A stretch of 64,000 nucleotides of DNA from Mycobacterium sp. URHD0025 (GCF_000426065.1 NZ_AUEQ01000009.1:310001-374000); one strand, 5' to 3'. Positions 29,416 to 38,451 are shown, counted from the first letter of the stretch. Translations and numbers: made by a program. The notes: generated by a model not told the origin, from the letters alone.

Positions 29416-30583
29416 CGGTTTGATACTGCTCTCGACCGCCGCGGTGGTACTCGCTGGCTGCGGATCGCCCTCTACGCCCGATTCGAACTCCGAGGGTGAG
29501 GAGGCACCCCATAACCTCAGCTCCCTACCACTGACCAACGTTGTCGATTCTGTGCGCAACGCCGCCGCATCGATGGACATCGTCACTCACATCTCCCGCT
29601 CGGGCATCGATGACACTCAATCCGTGGTGACAACTTCGGTTTTCGTCCCGAAGGGCGACGCTCCGGAGGGCGGATTCCCGATCGTCGCGCTGTCCAACCG
29701 AACTACCGGCATTGCACCGGAATGTGCGCCGTCCCTTTCACCCACGCTCCTCGGCCTCGCACCAACCATCGAGGCTTTGTTGAAGGCACAATATGTGGTG
29801 GCGGTTCCGGACTTCCAGGGTCTGGGCAAGCCTTCCGGCGAGGACGACGGCAACCGATACAACCCGTATCTGGATTCGACCACAGCCGGGTACAACATGG
29901 TTGACGCGGTCCAGGCCGCCCATGTCGCGGTGCCACAGTCGTCGGCGTCCTGGCTACCCGTCGGGATCGGAGAGGGCGGACAAGCCGCTTGGGCCGCCAA
30001 TGAGCTCGCCGACAATTACTCCTACGAACTCGAACTCGCCGGTTCAGTTAGCATTTCGCCGATCTCCGACATCGACGGACTCTTGGACGCCGCGAAGAAC
30101 GCCACGTTGAGTAACGAGCAGAAGGTGATGCTCGCGAGGTTCCTTGCCGGACTGGAAGCCGCGTACCCCGACGAGGTCGACCTCGACAAGTTTCGCCGCG
30201 GTGCCGCCCAACAGCAGTGGGACGCACTTCTGGGCTGCCAGACCGATCCCACCGCGCAGCAGGTCGCCGGACAGATCCCGGCCACCGACCTGCAACCGGC
30301 CGACGCAGATGCTGTATCTACGCTGCAGGGTTTCCTGTCCAAGGCCACCCTGCCGCAGGGGCCGACTCGAGCGCCGATGCTCGTGGTCTACGGCGACAGC
30401 GACCCTTTCGGCCCAGGTGCATGGACCGACACCGCGCTCGACGCGGCGTGCAAGTTGGGCGATACCATCACGATCCGGAAAGACCCACAGCCGCAGCCTG
30501 ACTCGGCCGAGACGTTGACCTGGATCGGTGACCGATTCAAATCGGAGCCCGCCCCGAACGATTGTGAGGGCCGAACCAAATGA
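29408..30583 (+). CDS. Alpha/beta hydrolase lipoprotein lacking the nucleophile serine
   Basis: A 391-residue lipoprotein (LLSTAAVVLAGCGSPS, lipobox LAGC) of the secretory-lipase type. Fold landmarks are present (VVAVPDFQGLGKPSG; TAGYNMVDAVQAAHVAVPQ; ELAGSVSISPISDIDGLLDA; PMLVVYGDSDPFGPG). The nucleophile elbow, normally G-x-S-x-G-G, reads VGIGEGGQAAW, so glycine replaces the catalytic serine. It is therefore probably a non-catalytic binding or scaffold protein, or it uses other chemistry. The ATG at 29408 overlaps the BcsB-like stop by 8 bases with AGGAG upstream. It is coupled to the esterase gene downstream by ATGA. Confidence 0.78.
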   Translation: MRSGLILLSTAAVVLAGCGSPSTPDSNSEGEEAPHNLSSLPLTNVVDSVRNAAASMDIVTHISRSGIDDTQSVVTTSVFVPKGDAPEGGFPIVALSNRTTGIAPECAPSLSPTLLGLAPTIEALLKAQYVVAVPDFQGLGKPSGEDDGNRYNPYLDSTTAGYNMVDAVQAAHVAVPQSSASWLPVGIGEGGQAAWAANELADNYSYELELAGSVSISPISDIDGLLDAAKNATLSNEQKVMLARFLAGLEAAYPDEVDLDKFRRGAAQQQWDALLGCQTDPTAQQVAGQIPATDLQPADADAVSTLQGFLSKATLPQGPTRAPMLVVYGDSDPFGPGAWTDTALDAACKLGDTITIRKDPQPQPDSAETLTWIGDRFKSEPAPNDCEGRTK

Positions 30584-31950
30584 ACCTGTCCCTGACCAAC
30601 GGCTTGATCCCGATAGCCCTCCAACTGCTTGCCCTGATCGCGATCGTGGTGGCGATCGGACGAGGACGGCCTCGCGAGTGGATGCGGCGCTGGCTGCTCG
30701 CGGCCGTGCTCGTCGGCGTGGGCCTGGCCGCGGCAGCGCGACTGTTCGTCCGGGAGCAAGGCTGGTCCGCCGAGGCCATCTCATTCGGCACGGTGTTCTG
30801 GACGGCGCTCTTCGGATTCGCCGTGACGGTACTGATCGCCGGCTGGCGCAGCAGCGAATGGTGGCGCCGGCTGGTGTCCGCGCTGTCGGTGGTGATGGTG
30901 GTCGTGTGCGGATTGGCCGCCCTCAATACGGCGACCGGCTACTTCCCCACAGTTCGAGCCTTTTGGCTCCGGGTGACTCAAACAGAGCCCGAACAGTGGA
31001 TCGATGAATCTCAGCTCGCAGCCCTGCAGCAGTCCGGCGAGATCCCGACCCGGGGCACCGTGGTGCGGGTGAACATTCCCGCCGATGCATCAGGTTTCGC
31101 GCACCGCACCGAAGTGGTGTATCTGCCGCCGGCCTGGTTCGCCAGCAATCCGCCACCGCAGTTGCCCACCGTGATCATGATGGGCGGCGAGTTCAACCAT
31201 CCCAATGACTGGCTGCAGTCGACCAGCGCACTGGAGACACTTGACGACTTCGCCGCGCTGCATCACGGAAACGCGCCCGTGTTCGTATTTCCGGATATTT
31301 CGGGCAAGTTCAGCAATGACACCGAATGCGTCGACGGCACCCGCGGTAATGCCGCGGCACATCTGACCAAAGATGTCGTGCCGTACATGATCGCGCGCTT
31401 CGGAGTAAGCCCGAAGGCCGACAACTGGGCATTGTCGGGCTGGTCCTCGGGCGCCACCTGCTCGCTGACCACCGCCGTCCGCAATCCCGACATGTTCAGC
31501 GCCTTCGTCTGGCTCGACGGGACTCTCGGGCCCAATGCGGGAACCAAGGACCAAACCGTTGCCAGGCTTTTCGGCGGCGATGAGCAGGCCTGGGCAGCGT
31601 TCGACCCCAAGACGGTGATCACCCGACACGGTCCGTACGACGACATGGCCGCCTGGCTCGCGGTTGCCGATGACACACCGACCGTGCACCGCGAGCCCGG
31701 CACCACTCCACCCTCCGACGACGCCATCGCCGACTGGGATACGTTCTCGGAGGAACACGCTCCCAATGCCAACAAGCTCTGCGCACTGCTGAGCGGCTAC
31801 AACATCGAATGTTCGGTGGTGGGCTACAAGGGCACGCACGATTTCCAGTCGGCTGGTGCGGCCTTCGCTGATTCCCTGCCCTGGTTGGCCTGGCGGCTGC
31901 ACACGCCGTACGTGCGGGAGCGGGCCCTGCCCGGGGCGGACGAGAAGTAG
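30580..31950 (+). CDS. Membrane protein with C-terminal esterase domain
   Basis: A 456-residue protein. Four or so membrane helices occupy residues about 8-125 (LIPIALQLLALIAIVVAIG, WLLAAVLVGVGLAAAARLF, VFWTALFGFAVTVLIAG, LVSALSVVMVVVCGLAALN). An extracytoplasmic esterase-D/antigen-85-like alpha/beta hydrolase follows (QLPTVIMMGGEFNHPNDW, VFVFPDISGKF). Here the nucleophile elbow is intact: WALSGWSSGATCSLT. It may add or remove acyl groups on the exported polysaccharide, and its active site contrasts with the dead one of the preceding lipoprotein. Start ATG overlaps the previous stop by 4 bases. Confidence 0.78.
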   Translation: MNLSLTNGLIPIALQLLALIAIVVAIGRGRPREWMRRWLLAAVLVGVGLAAAARLFVREQGWSAEAISFGTVFWTALFGFAVTVLIAGWRSSEWWRRLVSALSVVMVVVCGLAALNTATGYFPTVRAFWLRVTQTEPEQWIDESQLAALQQSGEIPTRGTVVRVNIPADASGFAHRTEVVYLPPAWFASNPPPQLPTVIMMGGEFNHPNDWLQSTSALETLDDFAALHHGNAPVFVFPDISGKFSNDTECVDGTRGNAAAHLTKDVVPYMIARFGVSPKADNWALSGWSSGATCSLTTAVRNPDMFSAFVWLDGTLGPNAGTKDQTVARLFGGDEQAWAAFDPKTVITRHGPYDDMAAWLAVADDTPTVHREPGTTPPSDDAIADWDTFSEEHAPNANKLCALLSGYNIECSVVGYKGTHDFQSAGAAFADSLPWLAWRLHTPYVRERALPGADEK

Positions 31951-31964
31951 CGGTCCGCTACTTC
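31944..31964. terminator. Palindrome spanning both stop codons of convergent genes
   Basis: GAAGTAGCGG-T-CCGCTACTTC is a perfect 21-base palindrome. The esterase stop (TAG 31948-31950) lies in one arm and the GntR stop in the other, so both genes end in the same AAG-TAG-CGG. It probably acts as a bidirectional terminator with a tight loop. Confidence 0.6.
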
Positions 31965-32680
31965 CACAGCGCCTCGAGTGAGCTGACCGACTGGCCGAGC
32001 GCTCGCGCGCTCAGCGCTCGCAGTGCGCGCCGCTCGACCACCTCGAAACTCGCCCCGACATGCTCGTGCAGAGCAGTGCGGCCCGCCTCGAACTGGCCGT
32101 CGAGTAGGAGGTCGACGATCTGGAGATGTTCGTCGATGGTGGCGATCACCCGTTCCTCGGTGACGAAGTCATACATCCGGATCAGCCTGATGCGCCGGTT
32201 GACGTTGTCGAGTGTGGCGACCATCGCCTGGTTGCCGGACGCCGCACACAGTGCGAGATGGAAAGACTCGTCGCGCAACACCATGTCGCCGTCCGATGGC
32301 GGCGGGCTGGCTTTCAGCTCCAGCCACTCCGCGCGCAATGAAGCGAGACGCTCACTGGCGTAGTGCAGTTCGTCAGTCTCCAGGATCCGGGTGATCCCCC
32401 GGAGCTCAATGGTGATGCGCAGTTCATAGAGGTCGCGCACGCCCGGGATGTCCAACGCCACCGGGTAGTACCCATCGGGTCGGCGTTCGAGCATGCCGTC
32501 CGCGTGCAGCCGGACCATTGCCTCACGCAGCGGGGTCCGGCTGACATTGAGCGTCTCGCACAGTTGTGACTCGACCAGCCGGGTGCGATGGTCGATATCG
32601 CCGGCCATGAGCAACTTTGCGAGATCTAGGTAGACCCGGTCGCGCAGAGAGACCGGTTCCTCCACCCGCGCGGGGATCAC
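31958..32680 (-). CDS. GntR-family transcriptional regulator (FCD domain)
   Basis: A 240-residue FadR/FCD-type regulator. The N-terminal winged helix has [20 protein letters not shown] and [20 protein letters not shown]; the C-terminal helical ligand domain has [20 protein letters not shown] and [20 protein letters not shown]. The GTG start at 32680 overlaps the hydrolase stop (GTGA), so regulator, hydrolase and permease form one operon. It probably controls its own operon through the GTATAC repeats at 34663-34682, binding the transported compound or its product. Confidence 0.9.
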   Translation of the reverse strand: MIPARVEEPVSLRDRVYLDLAKLLMAGDIDHRTRLVESQLCETLNVSRTPLREAMVRLHADGMLERRPDGYYPVALDIPGVRDLYELRITIELRGITRILETDELHYASERLASLRAEWLELKASPPPSDGDMVLRDESFHLALCAASGNQAMVATLDNVNRRIRLIRMYDFVTEERVIATIDEHLQIVDLLLDGQFEAGRTALHEHVGASFEVVERRALRALSARALGQSVSSLEALWK

Positions 32681-33366
32681 TGCAGGCCCTTCAGCGCGGC
32701 CACCACATCGGAGCTGGTGGCGTGCGCCCCGAAAACTCCGCCTTGCATGGTGATCATGTTCAGTGCTGCAACATGATTCGTGTAGTCGGTGGCACCGGTC
32801 GCATCGGATACCACGAGGCATTCATAACCACGGTCGTTGGCGTCCCGCATCGTGGTGTGCACGCACACATCGGTGGTGATGCCGGTGAAGATGATGTGGC
32901 TGATGCCGCGGCTGCGCAATATCAGATCGAGGTCGGTCGCGTAGAAGCTGCCCTTCCCTGGTTTGTCGATGACGGGTTCGGATGGCAGGGGCGCCATCTC
33001 AGGGACCAGTTCCCAACCCGGTTCACCGCGGGTCAAGATCCGCCCGCACGGCCCGGTCGAACCGATCTCGGCTCCGATCTGCGCCGAGCGCCAGCGTTTG
33101 TTGGCAGGCAGATCGGACAGGTCGGGGCGATGGCCCTCGCGGGTGTGGATGATGAACAGTCCGGCCGCACGCGCGGCGGCCAGAACTTCCTGCGCGGGAC
33201 CGAGCGGCGTACGGACAAGAGACAGGTCGTAACCCATCGTGTCGACGTATCCGCCTTCACCGCAGAAGTCGACCTGCCAGTCGATGTTGATCAACGCCGT
33301 TCTTTCGGCGGAGATATCTCCGTCATACGGCCAGACGTAGGGGTTGGCCGCGATCCTCGTGCTCAT
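32677..33366 (-). CDS. Cysteine hydrolase, biuret-amidohydrolase-like (isochorismatase family)
   Basis: A 229-residue isochorismatase-fold amidohydrolase with the Asp-Lys-Cys triad in [38 protein letters not shown] and [20 protein letters not shown]. The stretches [46 protein letters not shown] and [10 protein letters not shown] match, from memory, biuret hydrolase (BiuH) closely, and RutB more distantly. It probably releases ammonia from biuret or a related ureide as nitrogen source. ATG 33366 overlaps the permease stop (ATGA). Confidence 0.85.
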   Translation of the reverse strand: MSTRIAANPYVWPYDGDISAERTALINIDWQVDFCGEGGYVDTMGYDLSLVRTPLGPAQEVLAAARAAGLFIIHTREGHRPDLSDLPANKRWRSAQIGAEIGSTGPCGRILTRGEPGWELVPEMAPLPSEPVIDKPGKGSFYATDLDLILRSRGISHIIFTGITTDVCVHTTMRDANDRGYECLVVSDATGATDYTNHVAALNMITMQGGVFGAHATSSDVVAALKGLQ

Positions 33367-34658
33367 ACAGTTTCTCCGACCAGGACAGGTTCGGCCGTGC
33401 GCACCGGCAGGTACGCCAGGGCAGTGAAGGCCAGCCCGCCGACGACCATCGCGACCACGGCATCCGACAGCTGGGGCGCGTAATAGTGCGTCAGGAGTGC
33501 ACCTCCCGCACCGATTCCCCACGCCGCGAACGGTTTCCACGCGAGTGTCGCGGCGGCCCGGCGGTGGGCGAACACCAGCTGGTCGAGAATGAGCACGACC
33601 CCGATGGGCGGCACGAGGACGCCGAGGATGTTGAGCCAGGTCGCGAAGTAAGACCAGATGCCGGCGACGGCGGCAACGGTGCCCACGACGCCGAGCACGA
33701 TCGTCAACTGCCGCATGGTCTTTCCGGTGATGTTTCCGAACCCGACGGCACCGTTGTAGAGGCAGTGCGCACACACGCTACCGAGGTTGACGAACACGAA
33801 GACGATCGCCAGCGGCACGAGGATGCCTCCCGCGCTGACCAGGACGTGCAGGAAATCACCGCCCGCGGTATCCGCCGCAGCGGGCGCCCCCAACGCGACG
33901 ACGAGCGCTCCGACAAGCTGAGCGATCAGGTAAGCGACCGGGAATGCGGCGAACGCGGCCAACGCACCTTCCTTGCCGGTACGGGCCCATCGGGTGAAAT
34001 CGGCTGTCATGGTGCCGGAATCGGCGAAGCATGCGAACACCATCGTGACCGCAACCCCGAAGCTGAATGCTCCTGCCCCTGCACCGCCGTCGTAGGACAG
34101 TGCCGAGCCGATACCGCCGTCGGCCGCCGCCAGCACCACGGCGACGACGCCCAGCGGGATGAACAACGCCGAGGCCACCACACCGATCCACGAGATCGCC
34201 CGGATGCCGACGAATGTGAGCGCCACGAACAAGACGCCGGCCAGCAGCGTGATCCACGGCGCGCTCCATCCCATCGAGAGGTGCAACGTGGAACCCACCA
34301 TGCCGGTCTGGAACGCGAACCAGCCGATCACCAGCGCCGAAAGGAATGCCGACACAATTCGAAACCCCTTGGAACCGAAGGTGTCCGCAGCCGTGAGGGC
34401 GAAGTTCTTGCCGGAGCGGCCGGCCAGGTAGCTCAGCGTGCCCACATACGCCATGAGGATGAGGTCGCCCACCAGGATCGCGGCCATGCCGGTCGTGAAG
34501 CCCAGGTTGTAGACGACGATGCCGGCGAACACGGCCGAGGTCATGATCATCGGGAAACCCACCCAGACCGCCGACACCGCGAACAGCGATTTACGCGCGG
34601 ACAGTGGGACAGGTTCGTTCTCGTATTCCTCGCCGAGGGCGGATGGCGCTGTATCCAT
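33363..34658 (-). CDS. NCS1-family permease (cytosine/purine/ureide transporter)
   Basis: A 431-residue polytopic transporter of the nucleobase-cation-symport-1 family, with about twelve membrane segments. Landmarks: [20 protein letters not shown] at the start of helix 1, [20 protein letters not shown] and [20 protein letters not shown], the latter in the conserved substrate region. It likely imports the substrate of the coupled cysteine hydrolase: a ureide, biuret, or a pyrimidine breakdown product. It is the first gene of the minus-strand operon and diverges from amt. Confidence 0.87.
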   Translation of the reverse strand: MDTAPSALGEEYENEPVPLSARKSLFAVSAVWVGFPMIMTSAVFAGIVVYNLGFTTGMAAILVGDLILMAYVGTLSYLAGRSGKNFALTAADTFGSKGFRIVSAFLSALVIGWFAFQTGMVGSTLHLSMGWSAPWITLLAGVLFVALTFVGIRAISWIGVVASALFIPLGVVAVVLAAADGGIGSALSYDGGAGAGAFSFGVAVTMVFACFADSGTMTADFTRWARTGKEGALAAFAAFPVAYLIAQLVGALVVALGAPAAADTAGGDFLHVLVSAGGILVPLAIVFVFVNLGSVCAHCLYNGAVGFGNITGKTMRQLTIVLGVVGTVAAVAGIWSYFATWLNILGVLVPPIGVVLILDQLVFAHRRAAATLAWKPFAAWGIGAGGALLTHYYAPQLSDAVVAMVVGGLAFTALAYLPVRTAEPVLVGETV

Positions 34659-34662
34659 GGCT

Positions 34663-34682
34663 GTATACGGTGCGGTATACGG
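34663..34682 (-). promoter_or_regulatory. GntR operator candidate (two GTATAC repeats)
   Basis: GTATACGG occurs twice, 12 bases apart, starting 5 bases upstream of the permease start codon; each GTATAC is itself palindromic. FCD-type GntR proteins commonly bind GTATAC-centred palindromes. The position would let bound repressor block the operon's transcription start. Confidence 0.55.
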
Positions 34683-34714
34683 ATTTCTCCGGCGTTTCAG
34701 CGCATAAAGCTCCG

Positions 34715-34790
34715 GTTACGAGGTCCTCACCGCTGGCTCGGCGACGTTAACGACACCGCAACACGGCACGCCGGTCCACGTAACAGAAAC
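34715..34790. promoter_or_regulatory. Three GlnR-type boxes upstream of amt
   Basis: Three AC-N9-AC half-site pairs in the same orientation: GTTAC-N6-CTCAC (34715-34730), GTTAAC-N6-GCAAC (34746-34762) and GTCCAC-N6-GAAAC (34774-34790). Their spacing is about 30 bp. The consensus for the actinobacterial nitrogen regulator GlnR is gTnAC-n6-GnAAC. The third is the best match and lies 55 bp upstream of amt. The boxes could also affect the divergent permease operon. Confidence 0.58.
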
Positions 34791-34844
34791 ATCATCTACT
34801 GCCGGTGATCGGCCCGTCCGGGCCGCCACCCCCAGGAGATGTTG

Positions 34845-36104
34845 ATGGATACAGGAACCACGGCGTTCATGCTGTGTTGCATCATCGGCCTAACGCTGAT
34901 GATTCCCGGCCTTGCCCTGTTCTACGGCGGCATGGTCTCGGTCAAGAGCTCGACGAACATGATGATGATGACGTTCGGCGCCGTCGCCCTGGTCGGCGTG
35001 CTGTGGGTGCTGTTCGGTTTCTCGATGGCATTCGGGACGTCCTACGGTGACCTCGGATTGCTCGGCAACATCACGGAGTTCGCCGGCATGAAGAATTTGG
35101 TCGAGCCCATGACCTCGGTCGCCGGCCTACCCGTCAGCTTGTTCTCGCTGTTCCAGGCGTTGTTCGCAGCGATCACCGTGGCGCTGATCTCCGGCGCGGT
35201 CGCCGACCGGATGAAGTTCGGGGCCTGGATGATCTTCGCCGGGGTGTGGGCGGTGCTGGTGTACTTCCCTGTCGCGCACTGGGTTTTCGCCTTTGACAAG
35301 ACGTTCTCGGACGACTCGGTCGGCGGCTGGATCGCCAACAAACTGCATGCGATCGACTTCGCCGGCGGCACCGCGGTGCACATCAACGCCGGTGCGGCCG
35401 CCCTGGCCGTGGCCATCGTCCTCGGCAAGTCGGCTATGTTCGGCCAGCTGCGCAAGCCGCACAACGTCCCGCTGACCCTGCTGGGCGCCGGCATGCTGTG
35501 GGCCGGTTGGTACGCCTTCAACGGTGGATCCGCCCTGGCCGCAGGCAATTCCGCGGCCATCGTCATGGTGACCACCTTTGTCGCCACCTGCGCGGCCACC
35601 CTGGCCTGGATCGGTGTCGAAAAGCTCAAGACCGGCCATGTCAGCGGAGTCGGCGCCGCGTCCGGCGCCATTGCCGGCTTGGTCGCCATCACGCCGGCCT
35701 GCGGTGCGGTGACTCCCGTCGGGGCCATCATCCTGGGCGCCATCGCCGGGGCGGTCTGCATCCTCGCTGTCGGCCTCAAGGAGAAGCTCGGCTACGACGA
35801 CTCCCTGGATGTGGTGGGTGTCCACCTGGTCGGCGGCGTGATCGGCACTCTGCTGATCGGCTTCCTGGCCAGCGACACCATGCCAAGCAAGGTCAGCGGT
35901 CTGTTCTACGGCGGCGGTCTCGACCAGCTGTGGAAGCAGGCGATCGCCGCCGGCGCAGTGGCCGGCTACTCGTTTGCGGTCGCATTCGCCATCGCCTTCG
36001 TGATCAAGAAGACCATGGGTATCCGGATCTCTCCCGAAGAAGAAGAGAAGGGTATCGACACCGCGTTCCACCGGGATTCGGCTTACGAGCTCGAATTCGC
36101 CTGA
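34845..36104 (+). CDS. amt: Ammonium transporter
   Basis: An Amt/Mep/Rh ammonium channel of 419 residues with about eleven membrane helices. Landmarks: GLALFYGGMVSVKSSTNMMM, FPVAHWVFAFD, IDFAGGTAVHINAGAAALAV (the family signature), and the pore histidine region DVVGVHLVGGVIGTLLIGFL. I choose ATG 34845 because AGGAG at 34834-34838 is spaced six bases from it; ATG 34839 would sit against the ribosome site. The C-terminal tail contains EEEEKGIDTAFH, the regulatory tail contacted by PII proteins. A strong terminator follows. Confidence 0.95.
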   Translation: MDTGTTAFMLCCIIGLTLMIPGLALFYGGMVSVKSSTNMMMMTFGAVALVGVLWVLFGFSMAFGTSYGDLGLLGNITEFAGMKNLVEPMTSVAGLPVSLFSLFQALFAAITVALISGAVADRMKFGAWMIFAGVWAVLVYFPVAHWVFAFDKTFSDDSVGGWIANKLHAIDFAGGTAVHINAGAAALAVAIVLGKSAMFGQLRKPHNVPLTLLGAGMLWAGWYAFNGGSALAAGNSAAIVMVTTFVATCAATLAWIGVEKLKTGHVSGVGAASGAIAGLVAITPACGAVTPVGAIILGAIAGAVCILAVGLKEKLGYDDSLDVVGVHLVGGVIGTLLIGFLASDTMPSKVSGLFYGGGLDQLWKQAIAAGAVAGYSFAVAFAIAFVIKKTMGIRISPEEEEKGIDTAFHRDSAYELEFA

Positions 36105-36117
36105 CAGTCAATCTAAT

Positions 36118-36168
36118 TCCCCGGCCCGGCTGCCGTGGGCCGCTATCACGGCAGCCGGTGACCGGGGA
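36118..36168 (+). terminator. Strong hairpin between amt and glnT-like gene
   Basis: Nested arms TTCCCCGG...CCGGGGA enclose a perfect 10-bp stem GGCTGCCGTG/CACGGCAGCC with a 9-base loop. It should end the amt transcript. A possible new -10, TACAGT (36192-36197), follows for the glutamine synthetase operon. Confidence 0.72.
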
Positions 36169-36237
36169 TTCCTCGACTTGCCGATGTTTCCTACAGTGAT
36201 ACGGTGATTCTCGCCAAGAGACGAAAGTGCTGGTGCT

Positions 36238-37551
36238 ATGCCCTCCGATCTCGCCACCCTCGCCGAACAATCCGGCACCAAGTTCATCCTCGCGCTGTTC
36301 GTAGACCTGCGCGGAAAGCCCTGCGCCAAACTGGTTCCCGTTGAATCGGTCGAACTCCTCGCCACCGACGGCGTCGGGTTCGCCGGCTACGCCGTCGGCG
36401 CCATGGGTCAGGAGCCCAAAGACCCCGACCTGATCGCGATCCCCGATCCGGCGTCGTTCACCCCCATACCGTTCATCAAAGAAGGCCTGGCCCTGGTGCA
36501 CTGCGACCCCCATGTCCAGGGCACACCATGGCCGTATGCGCCGCGGGTGATCCTCAAGGGACTCATCCAGCGCGCCGCCGACGCCGGATACGAACCCTGG
36601 GTGGGCGCCGAGGTCGAGTATTTCCTGTTGCGGCGCAACAACGATGGCATGCTGGCCACAGCTGACGCGGCCGACACCGCCGCCCAACCCTGTTACGACG
36701 CGCGCGGCGTCACCCGCATGTACGACCACCTGACCGCGATCTCCACCGCCATGAACACCCTCGGGTGGTCCAACTACGCCAACGACCACGAGGACGGCAA
36801 CGGGCAGTTCGAGCAGAACTTCGAGTTCTCCGACGCGCTGACCACCGCCGACCGCGTGATCACGCTGCGCTACCTCTTGTCGATGATCGCCGCCGAACGT
36901 GACATGGTGGCCACCTTCATGCCCAAGCCGTTCAGCGATCGCACGGGCAGCGGCCTGCATCTGCACGTGTCGCTCACCAGCGGTGGAAACCCGGTGTTCC
37001 CGGCAGGATCCGACGAGGCAGACCCACACGGCCTCGGCCTGTCCGAGACGGCATACGCCTTCATCGGCGGCATCCTCGACCACGCGTGTGCGCTGCAGTC
37101 GGTCGTCGCTCCGACGGTCAACTCCTACAAGCGAACCGGCGCCACCTCAACCGCGTCCGGAGCGTCGTGGGCCCCTCGCAAGCCCAGCTACGGCGGCAAC
37201 GACCGTACCCACTACATCCGCGTGCCCGACAGTCAACGCATCGAGTTGCGCGGCGGTGACGGCTCGGCCAATCCGTACCTCGCGATCGCCGCGGCGCTGG
37301 GCGCCGGCCTCGACGGCGTCAAACGCAGCCTCGATCCCGGAGCCGTGGGCGCCCAGGGACCGGCGGCACTGCCACCCACGCTGCTGCACGCGGTCGAATC
37401 ACTTGAGGTCGATCCAGTCGTCACAGGCGTGCTCGATGTCGCGGGCGACGGCGTCGCCTCCTACTTCGCCGACGTCAAACGCGCGGAGTTCTTCGCCTAT
37501 CACGGCACCGTGTCGCCGTGGGAGGTCGACCAGTATCTGACGGCTTTCTAG
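36238..37551 (+). CDS. Type III glutamine synthetase-like ligase (GlnT/GmaS)
   Basis: A 437-residue member of the GlnT/GmaS branch of the glutamine synthetase superfamily, ligating ammonia or an amine such as methylamine to glutamate with ATP. Landmarks: ALFVDLRGKPCAKLVPVESV, WVGAEVEYFLL (metal Glu), NDHEDGNGQFEQNFEFSDAL, FMPKPFSDRTGSGLHLHVSL, NSYKRTG and RIELRGGDGSANPYLAIAAA. It is shorter than the housekeeping GlnA. Clustering with three glxBCD/mgsABC-like genes favours gamma-glutamylmethylamide synthetase or a related amine ligase over plain glutamine synthesis. A -10-like TACAGT lies 41 bp upstream. Confidence 0.85.
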   Translation: MPSDLATLAEQSGTKFILALFVDLRGKPCAKLVPVESVELLATDGVGFAGYAVGAMGQEPKDPDLIAIPDPASFTPIPFIKEGLALVHCDPHVQGTPWPYAPRVILKGLIQRAADAGYEPWVGAEVEYFLLRRNNDGMLATADAADTAAQPCYDARGVTRMYDHLTAISTAMNTLGWSNYANDHEDGNGQFEQNFEFSDALTTADRVITLRYLLSMIAAERDMVATFMPKPFSDRTGSGLHLHVSLTSGGNPVFPAGSDEADPHGLGLSETAYAFIGGILDHACALQSVVAPTVNSYKRTGATSTASGASWAPRKPSYGGNDRTHYIRVPDSQRIELRGGDGSANPYLAIAAALGAGLDGVKRSLDPGAVGAQGPAALPPTLLHAVESLEVDPVVTGVLDVAGDGVASYFADVKRAEFFAYHGTVSPWEVDQYLTAF

Positions 37552-37581
37552 CCGAATCGCTTTCAGGAGAACGGAGAAGAC

Positions 37582-38451
37582 ATGTGCGGGATCGTGGGAT
37601 TGCACCTGCGTACACCGGAGCTGTATCCGCGGCTGGGCGAGTTGCTCGCCGCGATGCTGGGCGAGATGTCCGACCGCGGCGCGGATTCGGCGGGAGTCGC
37701 GGTCTACGGAGACCCGGAGTGGTCGCCGTACGGACAGGGTTGCGTCTCGGTGACCGACATCGCCGAGGTACCGGCCCTGGGCCCGGACGTGGAAGTGGTG
37801 CAGGTTGATTCGACGTACCTCCTGTCGGCCGACATGGAATCCGAGGAGCTGTTGGATCTGGTCCGGGCGGCCTACCCGACGGCGTTGATCTCGGGCTTCG
37901 GAGCCGATCTGGCGGTGCTCAAGGGCGTCGGCCATCCACGCACGCTCACCGACGCCTGGGGACTGGACAAGGCGTCGGGCTGGCAAGGCGTCGGACACAC
38001 CCGAATGGCCACCGAATCGGCCGTCACCCCATCGGGCTGCCATCCCTATACCGTCGGTCCCGGACAGTGCCTGGTGCACAACGGATCTTTCGCCAACCAC
38101 GCCTCCATCCGTCGCGACCTACGCCGGGCCGGTGTGGTGTTCGACAGCGAGAACGACACCGAGGTGGGCGCGCGGTTCGTGGCAGAACAGCTGGCGGCCG
38201 GCCGCGATGTGGCGACCGCGCTCAAGGAACTGTGCGCCACCTTTGACGGCTTCTACACCCTGCTGGTCTCCGATCACGACTCGTTCGCGGTGGTGCGCGA
38301 CGCCATCGCCTGCAAGCCTGCCGTGATCGCCGAAACCGCCGATTGGGTGGCCATGGCCAGCGAGTACCGCGCGCTGGCCGGGTTGCCGGGGGTCGAGCAC
38401 GCACGCATTTGGGAACCGGAACCGGAGGTGGTCTACGCATGGACACGTTGA
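37582..38451 (+). CDS. Class II glutamine amidotransferase subunit (GlxB/MgsA-like)
   Basis: A 289-residue Ntn-type glutaminase domain equivalent to the N-terminal part of glutamate synthase. It starts MCGIVGLHLRTPELYPRLGE with catalytic Cys2; EMSDRGADSAGVAVYGDP, QGVGHTRMATESAVTPSG, CHPYTVGPGQCLVHNGSFAN and VFDSENDTEVGARFVAEQLA follow. In N-methylglutamate synthase the three glutamate-synthase domains are on separate polypeptides of this size and order. The ATG is preceded by GGAGAAGAC, and its end overlaps the next gene by 13 bases. It is probably a subunit of a complex with the next two products. Confidence 0.86.
   Translation: MCGIVGLHLRTPELYPRLGELLAAMLGEMSDRGADSAGVAVYGDPEWSPYGQGCVSVTDIAEVPALGPDVEVVQVDSTYLLSADMESEELLDLVRAAYPTALISGFGADLAVLKGVGHPRTLTDAWGLDKASGWQGVGHTRMATESAVTPSGCHPYTVGPGQCLVHNGSFANHASIRRDLRRAGVVFDSENDTEVGARFVAEQLAAGRDVATALKELCATFDGFYTLLVSDHDSFAVVRDAIACKPAVIAETADWVAMASEYRALAGLPGVEHARIWEPEPEVVYAWTR

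Noticed and set aside
27442..31950. Reading the BcsB-like operon as a cellulose synthesis locus
   Set aside because: No processive glycosyltransferase (BcsA type) or BcsZ/BcsC-like gene is present in the window.
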